From: Actinospineispora eucalypti | Lineage (GTDB): Bacteria; Actinomycetota; Actinomycetes; Mycobacteriales; Pseudonocardiaceae | Length of the DNA stretch: 64,000 nt | Assembly (NCBI GenBank): GCA_014208095.1 | Contig: JACHMT010000002.1 | Coordinates: forward strand, 992,001-1,056,000 | Reading direction: 5' to 3' | Shown: positions 7,553-14,845 of the stretch, piece after piece | Layout: every line of letters begins with the position of its first letter | How positions within the stretch are numbered: position 1 is the stretch's first letter | Position numbers and translations under genes: made by a program | The notes under the pieces: model-generated | The model's input: only the letters and a program-made list of their open reading frames with translations | What the model was told of the DNA's origin: nothing | The model's database searches: none

Positions 7553-9577
7553 TCAGCCGCCCACGTGCCGCCAGCAGAACTCGTGCAGCAGCGCCCACTG
7601 GAAGGCCCGCTGTGCGTTGTCCGCCGCCCCACCGTGCCCGCCCTCGATGTTCTCGTAGTAACTCACCGGATAGCCGTACTCCCGCATCCTGGCCACCATC
7701 TTGCGGGCATGCCCGGGATGCACCCGGTCGTCCCTGGTCGAGGTGGTGACCAGTACCGGGGGCAGCACCACGCCCCGGCGCAGATTCTGGTACGGAGAGT
7801 AACGAGCCAGCCACTCCCAGTCGCGGGGTGACTCGGGGTCACCGTACTCCGCCATCCAGGACGCTCCGGCCAGCAGCAGGTGGTAGCGCCGCATGTCCAA
7901 CAGCGGAACCTGGATCACGATCGCTCCGAACAACGACGGGTAGCGGGTCAGCATCACACCCATCAGCAGGCCGCCGTTGCTCCCGCCGTGCACGGCCAGC
8001 CGGGCCGGCGTGGTGATCCCCCGCCGCGCCAGGTCCCGGGCCACGGCGGCGAAATCCTGGTACGCGCGCTCGCGGTGTTCCCCCAGCGCGGCGGTGTGCC
8101 AGTCCGGCCCGTACTCCCCGCCGCCGCGGACGTTGGCCACCACGTAGTTGCCGCCCCGGGCCAGCCAACCCCGCCCGACGATCCCGCTGTAGCGCGGGGT
8201 CAGGGGTATCTCGAACCCCCCGTAGCCGGTCATCAGGGTCGGCGCCGGGCGGTCGCTCTCCGCGCCGACCACGAAGTAGGGCACCCGGGTGCCGTCGTCG
8301 GACTCGGCGAAGAACTGCCGGGTGCGCATCCCGGTGGTCTCGAAGAACGCCGGAGCCTGGCGCAGCGTCTCCACCCCGCCGTCGATCTCCCCGCGCAGCA
8401 GGGCCGGCGGCTGGGTGTACCCGCTCACGTCGAGCAGGTACTCGTCGCCGTGGTCCGGGTCCACCCCGATGACGTCGGTGGAACCCAGGTCGGGACCGCC
8501 GGGCAGGGTCACCCGCGCCCACCCCTGGTCCGGGGTCAGCACCTCCACCCGGGTCGCCACGTCCACCAGCAGCACCAGGATCAGGTGGTGGCGGGTCCAC
8601 GCGTGGTAGCTCAGCGAGCGCGACGGGGTGGGGCTGAACAGGACGGTCGCCGTTCGGTCGCCGGCCAGGTAGTCGTCGAACCGGAAGGCCAGCAGCGAGC
8701 CCGCCGGGTGCGTCGCGTCGCCCAGCTCCCACGGCGAGCGGGGCCGCACCAGCAGCCACTCCCGGTGCACGTCGGCCTCGGCGTCGTCCGGCACGTCGAT
8801 CAGCTGGAGCCGGCCGTCCGGGCGGCGGAGGTACTCCCGGCTGGTGTGGAAGTCGGGCCGGCAGCCGACGAAGTCCCGCACGAAGCCCTCGGTGTGGTCG
8901 TGCCAGGCGTAGGCGGACACGTCGGTCTCCGCCGCCTCGAACACCACCGGCGCCTCGGCCACCGGGGTGCCCCGGCGCCACTCCCGGATCACCCTCGGGT
9001 ACCCGGAGGTGGTCATCGAACCCGGGCCGGTGTCGGTGCCGACGTAGATCGTGTCCGCGTCGATCCAGGACACCCGGGTCTTCGCCTCGGGCAGGGTGAA
9101 CCCGCCGGACACGAACTCCTTGGTCTCTAGATCGAACTCCCGCACCACCGCCGCGTCGGCCCCGCCCCGGGACAGCTCCACCAGCGCGCGGGCGTAGTCC
9201 GGCCGGCGCACCCCGGCGCCCGCCCACACCCAGTTCTCCCCCTCGGCGGCCCCCAGCGCGTCGACGTCCAGCAGGTGCTCCCACTCGGTATCCGCCGACC
9301 GGTAGCTGTCCAGGGTGGTGCGCCGCCACAGCCCGCGCGGCCGCTCGGCGTCCTGCCAGAAGTTGTAGAGCAGCTCGCCCCGCCGGCGGACGTAGGGGAT
9401 GCGGTCACTGTCGTCCAGCACCTCGAGGGTCTGCGCGCGCAGCTCCTCGAACCGGTCGCCCACGGCCAGGTCGGCCAGGGTCTCGGCGTTGCGGGCACGT
9501 ACCCAGGTCAGCGGCTCCTCGCCGGTGACCTCCTCCAGCCACAGGTACGGATCATCGAGCGGATCGGGTGAATTCAC
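7553..9577 (-). CDS. Prolyl oligopeptidase family serine peptidase (S9A)
   Basis: 674 residues with an N-terminal POP signature (DDPYLWLEEVTGEEPLTWVRARN), a seven-bladed propeller region to about residue 400 and a C-terminal hydrolase domain. The triad is complete: Ser about 531 in GGSNGG, Asp about 619 in TRDDRVHP, His about 647 in GGHGGA. Such enzymes cut peptides shorter than about 30 residues after proline or acyl positions, in the cytosol. I chose the GTG at 9577 because it leads directly into the conserved N-terminus; an ATG at 9625 would add 16 unconserved residues. It is divergent from trpC, with the two starts about 75 bases apart. Confidence 0.9.
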   Translation of the reverse strand: MNSPDPLDDPYLWLEEVTGEEPLTWVRARNAETLADLAVGDRFEELRAQTLEVLDDSDRIPYVRRRGELLYNFWQDAERPRGLWRRTTLDSYRSADTEWEHLLDVDALGAAEGENWVWAGAGVRRPDYARALVELSRGGADAAVVREFDLETKEFVSGGFTLPEAKTRVSWIDADTIYVGTDTGPGSMTTSGYPRVIREWRRGTPVAEAPVVFEAAETDVSAYAWHDHTEGFVRDFVGCRPDFHTSREYLRRPDGRLQLIDVPDDAEADVHREWLLVRPRSPWELGDATHPAGSLLAFRFDDYLAGDRTATVLFSPTPSRSLSYHAWTRHHLILVLLVDVATRVEVLTPDQGWARVTLPGGPDLGSTDVIGVDPDHGDEYLLDVSGYTQPPALLRGEIDGGVETLRQAPAFFETTGMRTRQFFAESDDGTRVPYFVVGAESDRPAPTLMTGYGGFEIPLTPRYSGIVGRGWLARGGNYVVANVRGGGEYGPDWHTAALGEHRERAYQDFAAVARDLARRGITTPARLAVHGGSNGGLLMGVMLTRYPSLFGAIVIQVPLLDMRRYHLLLAGASWMAEYGDPESPRDWEWLARYSPYQNLRRGVVLPPVLVTTSTRDDRVHPGHARKMVARMREYGYPVSYYENIEGGHGGAADNAQRAFQWALLHEFCWRHVGG

Positions 9578-9651
9578 CCCGCCAGTCTGACCCGCCGTGC
9601 GCGAGAGTGGAGACTGAGTATCCACCCACGACGCAAAACCGGGGGCTCGAC

Positions 9652-10437
9652 GTGAACGTGTTGGACGGCATCCTGGCCGGTGTCCGGGAGGACATGGCCG
9701 CCCGTCAGGCGGAGGTTTCGCTCGCCGAGCTGCGGGCGCGGGTGGCCGACGCGCCGCCGGTGCGGGCGGTGCTGCCGGTCTTCCGCGAGCCGGAGGTGTC
9801 GATCATCGCGGAGGTCAAGCGGAAGAGCCCGAGCAAGGGCGACCTCGCCGACATCCCGGACCCGGCGCGGCTGGCCGCCCGCTACGCCGAGGGCGGCGCC
9901 AGCGCGATCTCCGTGCTCACCGAACAGCGCCGGTTCAGCGGTTCGCTGGCCGACCTGGACGCGGTGCGCGCCGCCGTGGACGTGCCGGTGCTGCGCAAGG
10001 ACTTCATCGTCGACCCGTACCAGGTGTGGGAGACGCGCGCGCACGGCGCCGACCTCATGCTGCTCATGATCGCCTCGCTGGAGGACGGTCCGCTGGCCGA
10101 GCTGCTCGGGCTGGCCACCGAGCTCGGCCTGACCACCCTGGTGGAGGCGCACACCGAGGAGGAGCTGCACCGGGCGGCCGCGCTCGGCGCGGAGCTGATC
10201 GGCATCAACGCCCGCAACCTCAAGACCCTCGCGGTGGACCGCACGGTGTTCAAGGAGCTCGGTCCGGCCGTCCCGGCCGGCGCGGTGAAGGTCGCCGAGT
10301 CCGGCGTTGCCGGGCCGGAGGACGTCGCCGAGTACCACGCCTGGGGTGCCGACGTCGTGCTGGTGGGCGAGGCGCTGGTGCGCGCGGGCGACCCGGCGCA
10401 GGCGGTGCGGTCCTTCCTGGCGGCCGCGCGGGGCTAG
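9652..10437 (+). CDS. trpC: Indole-3-glycerol phosphate synthase
   Basis: 261 residues. It converts carboxyphenylamino-deoxyribulose phosphate to indole-3-glycerol phosphate in tryptophan synthesis. Signatures of the TIM barrel are present: N-terminal VLDGILAGVREDMAARQ, catalytic lysine in IIAEVKRKSPSKG, VLRKDFIVDPYQV, LVEAHTEEEL, IGINARNLKTL and VAESGV near the phosphate site. The GTG at 9652 gives the family's usual N-terminus; upstream in-frame starts add unrelated residues overlapping the divergent peptidase promoter. No other trp gene is nearby, so it is either a solitary housekeeping copy or a second copy that serves indole-containing secondary metabolism. Confidence 0.93.
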   Translation: MNVLDGILAGVREDMAARQAEVSLAELRARVADAPPVRAVLPVFREPEVSIIAEVKRKSPSKGDLADIPDPARLAARYAEGGASAISVLTEQRRFSGSLADLDAVRAAVDVPVLRKDFIVDPYQVWETRAHGADLMLLMIASLEDGPLAELLGLATELGLTTLVEAHTEEELHRAAALGAELIGINARNLKTLAVDRTVFKELGPAVPAGAVKVAESGVAGPEDVAEYHAWGADVVLVGEALVRAGDPAQAVRSFLAAARG

Positions 10438-10450
10438 CCGCAATGCCGTT

Positions 10451-11076
10451 CAGTTGGGGCGCCGCGCCCGTCGTCAACACCGGCGCGCCGGTTCGGCCGG
10501 GGGTCAGGTTCGAAAGATAGCCTGTACGGTGGTGCGGTAGCGGCCCTGCCGCGGCGTCCGCTCCCGGCCGCCGGCCTCGTTACGGGGCGTGGCTGGTGTT
10601 GGTCAGGTTTGCCGCGTCCGGCTCCTCGAGGTGGAATCGCCCGCACGGGCATTCAGCTAGTGGTTTGGGACTGTCGTCGGCCCAGGACGCGTCGGTTCGT
10701 CGCGGCTATTCGGTGTTCCAGGGGTCGATGAAGATCGACATCATCCTCACAGACGTTCTACTCGCGGGTAACGTCTCTATCGATGATGTTGATCTCCCAC
10801 CATGAGCAGACCCCATCCCAGGATGCGCCGACCGATAGTCACAACAGACACGTGAACCACTATTGACACTTCAGTCACAATAAGTGAACTCCGATTAGCC
10901 CGACCGCACCCGTTGCCCAACCCCGAACCCGACCAACACCGGCCACGCTCCGCAACCCACACCGCCGGCCGGGCACGCAAAGGTCGCCACCGCACCGCCG
11001 TCCAGGCCATCTTTCGAACCCACCCCCCAACCGAAACCGCACGCCGACATTGACGACGGGCGCAGCGCCTTAACTG
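10451..11076. repeat. Non-coding element bounded by long imperfect inverted repeats
   Basis: The 650 bases between trpC and the sigma factor gene contain no convincing gene. The left arm (about 10451-10612) and the reverse complement of the right arm (about 10916-11076) align over about 160 bases. Both contain GCGCCCGTCGTCAA near the outer end, GGTTCGAAAGAT in the middle, and GCGTGGC(T/C)GGTGTTGGTC at the inner end. The roughly 300-base centre is A/T-richer and carries palindrome copy B. It resembles a non-autonomous mobile element (MITE) or a decayed insertion sequence, but no transposase remnant or target duplication is clear. Confidence 0.6.
10733..10794 (+). repeat. Nested palindrome, copy B
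   Basis: Outer arms GATCGACATCATC (10733-10745) and GATGATGTTGATC (10782-10794) pair at 12 of 13 positions; inner arms AGACGTT (10751-10757) and AACGTCT (10770-10776) pair perfectly. The middle, TTCTACTCGCGGGTA, is nearly the same as in copy C on the opposite strand. The outer arms differ from those of copies A and C but stay self-complementary. Confidence 0.65.
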
Positions 11077-11089
11077 AGCAGCATTGGGG

Positions 11090-11878
11090 CTAGCCGCGGT
11101 TCAGCTGGTCGCGCAGGGTGCGCAAGGTCTTGGCGAGCAGGCGCGACACGTGCATCTGGGACAGGCCGATCTCGGTGGCGATCTGGGTCTGGGTGAGACC
11201 GCCGAAGAAACGCAGCATGAGAATGCGTCGCTCCCGCTCGGGCAGCCGGGCCAGCAGCGGGCGCAGCGCCTGGCAGTTCTCCGCCAGCTCCATATCGGGA
11301 TCGGCGGTCCCGACGGTGTCGGCGACGGTGTGGCCGCTGTCCTCGGTGTCGGTGAGCGGTTCGTCCAGCGAGTCGCAGCGATAGGCCTGGGCAGCCTGTA
11401 GCCCCTCGAGCACGTCGTCCAGGGACATGTCCACCCTCGACGCGATCTCGGTGGGCTTCGGCGCCCGCCCCAGCTCCTGGGACAGCTCGCTCACCGCCGC
11501 GTTGAGCACCAGGTAACGGTCCTTCAACCGGCGCGGCACGTGCATCGCCCAGCCCCGGTCCCGGAAGTGCCGGCGCAGCTCGCCCTGGATGGTGGGCACC
11601 GCGAAGGCCAGGAAGTTGACCCCTTGCTCGGGGTCGAACCGGTCGATGGCGTGCACCAGGCCCAGCAGCGCGACCTGGCGCAGGTCCTCCAGCTGTTCAC
11701 CCCGGTTGGCGAACCGCCGGGCCAGCCGGCCGGCCATGGGTATGTACTCGGCCACCAGCAGCTCCCGCACCTGGACCCGGCGCGGGTCATCCGCTTCCAG
11801 GGTGGCCAGCTCGGCGAACAGCGGCGCCGGATCCGCATCCGATCGCGAGTTCTCTACACCCAGCAGGGCGGCAGACAT
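11090..11878 (-). CDS. SigB/SigF-family RNA polymerase sigma factor
   Basis: 262 residues with sigma-70 group 3 architecture. Region 2: EYIPMAGRLARRFANRGEQLEDLRQVALLGLVHAIDRFDPEQG, followed by FLAFAVPTIQGELRRHFRDRGW. Region 3: VPRRLKDRYLVLNAAVSEL, APKPTEIASRVDMSLDDV. Region 4 with helix-turn-helix: LPERERRILMLRFFGGLTQTQIATEIGLSQMHVSRLLAKTL. This pattern matches the stress/sporulation SigB/SigF group of actinomycetes. GAGGTG precedes the ATG. No anti-sigma or anti-anti-sigma gene is adjacent, which is less common for the group, so its partners must be encoded elsewhere. The 163 bases to the divergent 12042 gene hold both promoters. Confidence 0.92.
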   Translation of the reverse strand: MSAALLGVENSRSDADPAPLFAELATLEADDPRRVQVRELLVAEYIPMAGRLARRFANRGEQLEDLRQVALLGLVHAIDRFDPEQGVNFLAFAVPTIQGELRRHFRDRGWAMHVPRRLKDRYLVLNAAVSELSQELGRAPKPTEIASRVDMSLDDVLEGLQAAQAYRCDSLDEPLTDTEDSGHTVADTVGTADPDMELAENCQALRPLLARLPERERRILMLRFFGGLTQTQIATEIGLSQMHVSRLLAKTLRTLRDQLNRG

Positions 11879-12041
11879 TTCAGCGACACCTCACAGTCGA
11901 GATCAGCTCCGACAAAGGTGGCCGCTTTTTTCAGCCCGCACGGGTGCTCTGGTGCATGCGCCCGCACCACTGGGTACCCGCAACCCGCAACCTTCACACC
12001 TCGCGGTTTATCCGGGGCCGGGTCCGGGAAGTGACCAGGGC

Positions 12042-13154
12042 ATGTTGCTACGACGGGCCGCGAGGCCATTGCTCGCCGGGATCTTCGTGTGGAGCGGCAT
12101 CGAGGCGCTGCGTGATCCGAAGGGTCACGAGGAAGCCGCCCGCCCGGTCCTGGACCAACTGACCAACCTGGTGCCGGGCGCCGAACAGGTGTCCCACAGC
12201 GCCCTGGTACGCGCCGACGCTGTGGTGAAGGTCGGCGCCGGCACGATGCTCGGCCTCGGAGTGCTGCCCCGGCTCTCCGCCACCGCACTGGCCGCCGGCG
12301 TCGTGCCGACGGCGCTGGCCCAGCAGCGGTTCTGGGAACAGCCGAACCCCGACCTGCGGCGCGCCGAACGCACCCAGTTCCTGCAGAGCCTCGGCCTGCT
12401 CGGCGGGTTGCTGCTGGCGGCCGCCGACACCGGCGGCCGGCCGTCGCTGGCCTGGCGGGCGCGCCGCTTCCGGTCCCGCCACCAGATCGCCCCCGCCGCC
12501 GAGTCCCTCACCGGCCGACTCGCCGAAACCGCCGGCACGATCACCGGCCGTGCGAGCGAGGCCGCCGGCACGCTCTCGAGCCGGGCCGGCGAAACCGCCG
12601 GAACGCTCTCCGGGCGCGCATCGGAAACCGCCGGGGCACTCTCCGGCCGGGCGTCGGAAGCAGCCGGGACGCTCACCGGCCGGGCCGGCGAAACCGCGGG
12701 GGCACTTTCCAGCCGCGCCGGTGAGGCGGCCGATCGCGCGGGCCGTGCCGCTGGGCGGCTCTCCGGCCGGGCCAGCGAGACGGCCGCGCGGGCCGTGGAG
12801 CAAGCCGGCGAATCCACCGCCCGGGCCGGCGAGCGACTGGCCCTCACCGCCCGTGCCGCGGCCGAGCGGGCCAGCGAGGCCGCCGGTGAGCTGGGCGTGC
12901 ACGCCTCCAGGGGCGGCGACCGGCTGGCCATGCTGGCCAGCACTTCCGGAGAACGCGCCACCCGAGCGGCGGAGCGGGCGGGCCAACTACTGGCCGACCG
13001 CGCCGACCGCCTGGAGCTGGCCGGCCACCAGACCGCCGGCCGGGCCCGCAAGGCCAGCCGGCGCGCCCGCCGCCAGGCCCGCAAGCAGATCAGGCGCTCG
13101 ACCCGGCGGGCGCGGCGCACCGCCGACTCGGTCCGGTCACGCATCACCCACTGA
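12042..13154 (+). CDS. DoxX-like membrane protein with 11-residue repeat tail
   Basis: 370 residues in two parts. Residues 1-135 look like a DoxX-family module: LARPLLAGIFVWSGIEALRDP-type start, a central membrane segment (VVKVGAGTMLGLGVLP), ATALAAGVVPTALAQQRFWE, and QSLGLLGGLLLAAADTGGRP. Residues 155-231 are seven tandem 11-residue units of consensus TLSGRASETAG, then looser Ala/Arg/Glu-rich repeats to about 320, and a strongly basic end (RKASRRARRQARKQIRRS). The tail should form a long amphipathic helix like LEA group 3, apolipoprotein or perilipin proteins. It is divergent from the sigma factor gene, so a stress role (membrane or nucleoid association) is plausible but inferred. Confidence 0.8.
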   Translation: MLLRRAARPLLAGIFVWSGIEALRDPKGHEEAARPVLDQLTNLVPGAEQVSHSALVRADAVVKVGAGTMLGLGVLPRLSATALAAGVVPTALAQQRFWEQPNPDLRRAERTQFLQSLGLLGGLLLAAADTGGRPSLAWRARRFRSRHQIAPAAESLTGRLAETAGTITGRASEAAGTLSSRAGETAGTLSGRASETAGALSGRASEAAGTLTGRAGETAGALSSRAGEAADRAGRAAGRLSGRASETAARAVEQAGESTARAGERLALTARAAAERASEAAGELGVHASRGGDRLAMLASTSGERATRAAERAGQLLADRADRLELAGHQTAGRARKASRRARRQARKQIRRSTRRARRTADSVRSRITH

Positions 13155-13167
13155 GCCGACCCACCGG

Positions 13168-13230
13168 TGATCATCAGGGCATGACGGCCGTTCGAACAGC
13201 CGAAAGGCGGCCCTCACGCCCTGATGATCA
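13168..13230. terminator. Perfect 13-bp inverted repeat, probable terminator
   Basis: TGATCATCAGGGC (13168-13180) and GCCCTGATGATCA (13218-13230) are perfectly complementary; an inner GGCCG/CGGCC pair strengthens the stem. It follows the 12042 gene by 14 bases and faces the minus-strand relic at 13247, so it could end transcription from both sides. Confidence 0.6.
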
Positions 13231-13246
13231 TGCAAAGGGGTCGGGA

Positions 13247-13411
13247 TCAGCCGGAAGAGGCGGCGAGGCTGCCCAGGAGCTCGAGGGAGTCGGCGGACCG
13301 GCTGCCGGCTTCGGCGTGGAACACCACCAGGGTGACGGCATCCGTGCCGGGCACCAGGAACTTGTCGGAGTGCAGGTCCAGCTCGCCGACCAGCTCGACC
13401 AGCTTCGGGAG
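13247..13411 (-). pseudogene. C-terminal relic of MmyB-type XRE regulator
   Basis: About 54 codons read LVELVGELDLHSDKFLVPGT, then DAVTLVVFHAEAGS, RSADSLELLGSLAA and a stop. This is the end of the ligand-binding MmyB domain found in actinobacterial helix-turn-helix regulators (their ends usually read VGELxLxYExFxLPxDPGxxLxxYTAEPGSPSxDxLxLL). The HTH half and the rest of the domain are missing: upstream sequence gives way to the other-strand relic at 13474. It cannot make a working regulator. Confidence 0.6.
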
Positions 13412-13473
13412 AACGCGGCCGCCGCGACTGGACCTGCCGGCCGACGCGCTCGCCGAGCTGGACGCGCCCGGGC

Positions 13474-13587
13474 CTGGACACCCGAATCGGGCTGGAGGAC
13501 TCGTTCGTGATGCCCGACGGGAGCCCGGCCGAGGACAACGCCGAGCTGGTCCGCACGGCCGTGCACCGCGCCGCCGGCCCGGGATGA
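13474..13587 (+). pseudogene. C-terminal relic of beta-keto acid cleavage enzyme (BKACE)
   Basis: 37 codons read TRIGLEDSFVMPDGSPAEDN followed by AELVRTAVHRAAGPG and a stop. This closely resembles the last residues of the 3-keto-5-aminohexanoate cleavage (BKACE) family, where VRxGLED and DNAELV are conserved. The other roughly 240 residues of the barrel are absent. It lies beside the MmyB relic on the opposite strand, so the 13.2-13.6 kb interval is a junction of two deletion remnants. Confidence 0.55.
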
Positions 13588-13633
13588 GGCGTGCGTCGCG
13601 TTTCGCCGGCGTACACCCGGGTACCCCGGAGGC

Positions 13634-13813
13634 ATGCGCGAGCGGATTAGGGAACGGGAGCCGTCGGCGGCTGCTGACGTCGTCGCGCGGATGCTCGACC
13701 GCCCGGGGTTGCGGCGGCTCGAGGAAGTGGCCCGCAGGGCGAACGGGGACCGCCGGCGGCGCCGGGTCTCCGGCGAGGGGGTGTTACCCAAAGCGGAGCC
13801 CGGCACCGGATAG
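13634..13813 (+). CDS. Possible small basic protein (59 aa)
   Basis: An ATG with GGAGG directly upstream (spacing short) opens a 59-residue frame: MRERIREREPSAAADVVARM, then a leucine/arginine-rich helix and a basic stretch DRRRRR. It ends just before the tatA stop on the other strand. No family is recognised. Composition fits a short helical protein, but coding status is uncertain. Confidence 0.35.
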   Translation: MRERIREREPSAAADVVARMLDRPGLRRLEEVARRANGDRRRRRVSGEGVLPKAEPGTG

Positions 13814-13820
13814 CCCGAGG

Positions 13821-14024
13821 TCAGGTCCCCGTCGAGTCGGCGGCCGGGAGTGCCTGCCGCTGGGTCCGCTGCTCGTCGTCCGCCTTCAGCTCCCGCATCT
13901 CGCCGCGGAGAATCCGGGTGGACTGCCCCACCGACCGGGCCAGATCCGGAAGCTTCTTGGCCCCGAACAGCAGGGCGAGGACGCCCAGCACGATCAACCA
14001 GTGGGTCGGGCTCAGCGCACCCAT
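13821..14024 (-). CDS. tatA: Sec-independent (Tat) translocase TatA-like protein
   Basis: 67 residues: an N-terminal membrane helix (PTHWLIVLGVLALLFG), the FGAKKLPDLARSVGQS hinge and amphipathic helix typical of TatA/TatB, and a charged tail. TatA oligomers form the pore for folded Tat substrates. The gene is the last of four and its start overlaps the stop of the secreted-protein gene by one base. Its place behind a Tat-signal molybdenum hydroxylase suggests a dedicated copy for export of that enzyme; the main tatABC genes must be elsewhere. Confidence 0.88.
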   Translation of the reverse strand: MGALSPTHWLIVLGVLALLFGAKKLPDLARSVGQSTRILRGEMRELKADDEQRTQRQALPAADSTGT

Positions 14025-14326
14025 TACTTGAGCGGCCCGTCCTTCAACAGCCCGCCGACCGGTCCCTCCACGAACCGGGAGTCGGGGTCGAAGAACTCGG
14101 TCTCCGTGCCGTTCGCGCCGTTCGGGCGGTCGTCCCCGTTGGCCGCGTCCATGAACGAGTCCCGCTGGGTCTCCAGGGTGGCCTCGCCCGCGTCCACTCC
14201 CTGGGTGGGGCTCTGCGTGCTGGGGTAGCCCTCGGAGTCGTCCTCGTCGGCCTGCGCCACGCTGGCGCCGATCCACAGTAAGGCGGCACCGGCCAGCGCG
14301 AGGCCGATCAGCTTCTTGGTAGGCAT
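14024..14326 (-). CDS. Small secreted acidic protein of hydroxylase operon
   Basis: 100 residues: Sec-type signal peptide (MPTKKLIGLALAGAALLWIGASVAQA, cut predicted after AQA), then a low-complexity acidic mature part (DEDDSEGYPSTQSPTQGVDA, with DSRFVEGPVGGLLKDGPLK at the end). No cysteines and no known domain. It sits between the iron-sulfur subunit gene and tatA, so it may help the exported hydroxylase outside the membrane, but nothing in the sequence shows how. Family not recognised. Confidence 0.65.
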   Translation of the reverse strand: MPTKKLIGLALAGAALLWIGASVAQADEDDSEGYPSTQSPTQGVDAGEATLETQRDSFMDAANGDDRPNGANGTETEFFDPDSRFVEGPVGGLLKDGPLK

Positions 14327-14355
14327 GGTTTTTCGTCCTTCCGGTAGGTACGAGG

Positions 14356-14835
14356 TCACATCTTCTTCGCGCCGGCTTTGATCGCCTCGCGGATCCGGTT
14401 GTAGGTGCCGCAGCGGCAGATGTTGCGGATCTCCTCGATCGCGCTGTCGTCCACGTCCCGGCCCTCGTCGCGGCACTGCTTCACCTTGGCCACCGCCGCC
14501 ATGATCTGTCCGGGCTGGCAGTAGCCGCACTGCGCCACGTCGTGGTCGATCCACGCCTCCTGCATCGGGTGCAGGCCGTCCCCGTCGTGGGTGTCGGCCA
14601 GCCCCTCGATGGTGGTGACCTCGTCGCCGTCGTTGATGTCGCCGACCCGGACCGAGCAGGGGTTGAACGCCTTGCCGTTGATGTGGCTGGTGCAGGCCTT
14701 GCAGACGTTGATGCCGCAGCCGTACTTCGGCCCGGTCACCCCGAGCATGTCGCGGATCACCCAGAGCAGGCGCACGTCGTCCTCGACGTCCACATCCACG
14801 GTCTTGCCGTTGAGCTTGAACTTCTGTGTGGGCAT
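14356..14835 (-). CDS. [2Fe-2S] subunit of aldehyde/isoquinoline oxidoreductase-type hydroxylase
   Basis: 159 residues with two [2Fe-2S] sites. Plant-ferredoxin type cysteines are in YGCGINVCKACTSH and, after a spacer, NPCSV; the alpha-helical second site is CGYCQPG and CRCGTYN. It passes electrons from the molybdenum site to an acceptor. The partner large subunit is 10 bases upstream. Like IorA it lacks a FAD subunit partner, so electrons probably go to a cytochrome or other respiratory acceptor. Confidence 0.92.
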   Translation of the reverse strand: MPTQKFKLNGKTVDVDVEDDVRLLWVIRDMLGVTGPKYGCGINVCKACTSHINGKAFNPCSVRVGDINDGDEVTTIEGLADTHDGDGLHPMQEAWIDHDVAQCGYCQPGQIMAAVAKVKQCRDEGRDVDDSAIEEIRNICRCGTYNRIREAIKAGAKKM

Positions 14836-14845
14836 GGCGGTCTCC

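Noticed and set aside
10777..11010. 77-residue minus-strand frame inside the inverted-repeat element
   Set aside because: Half of it lies in the repeat arm and it has no ribosome site or recognisable motif.
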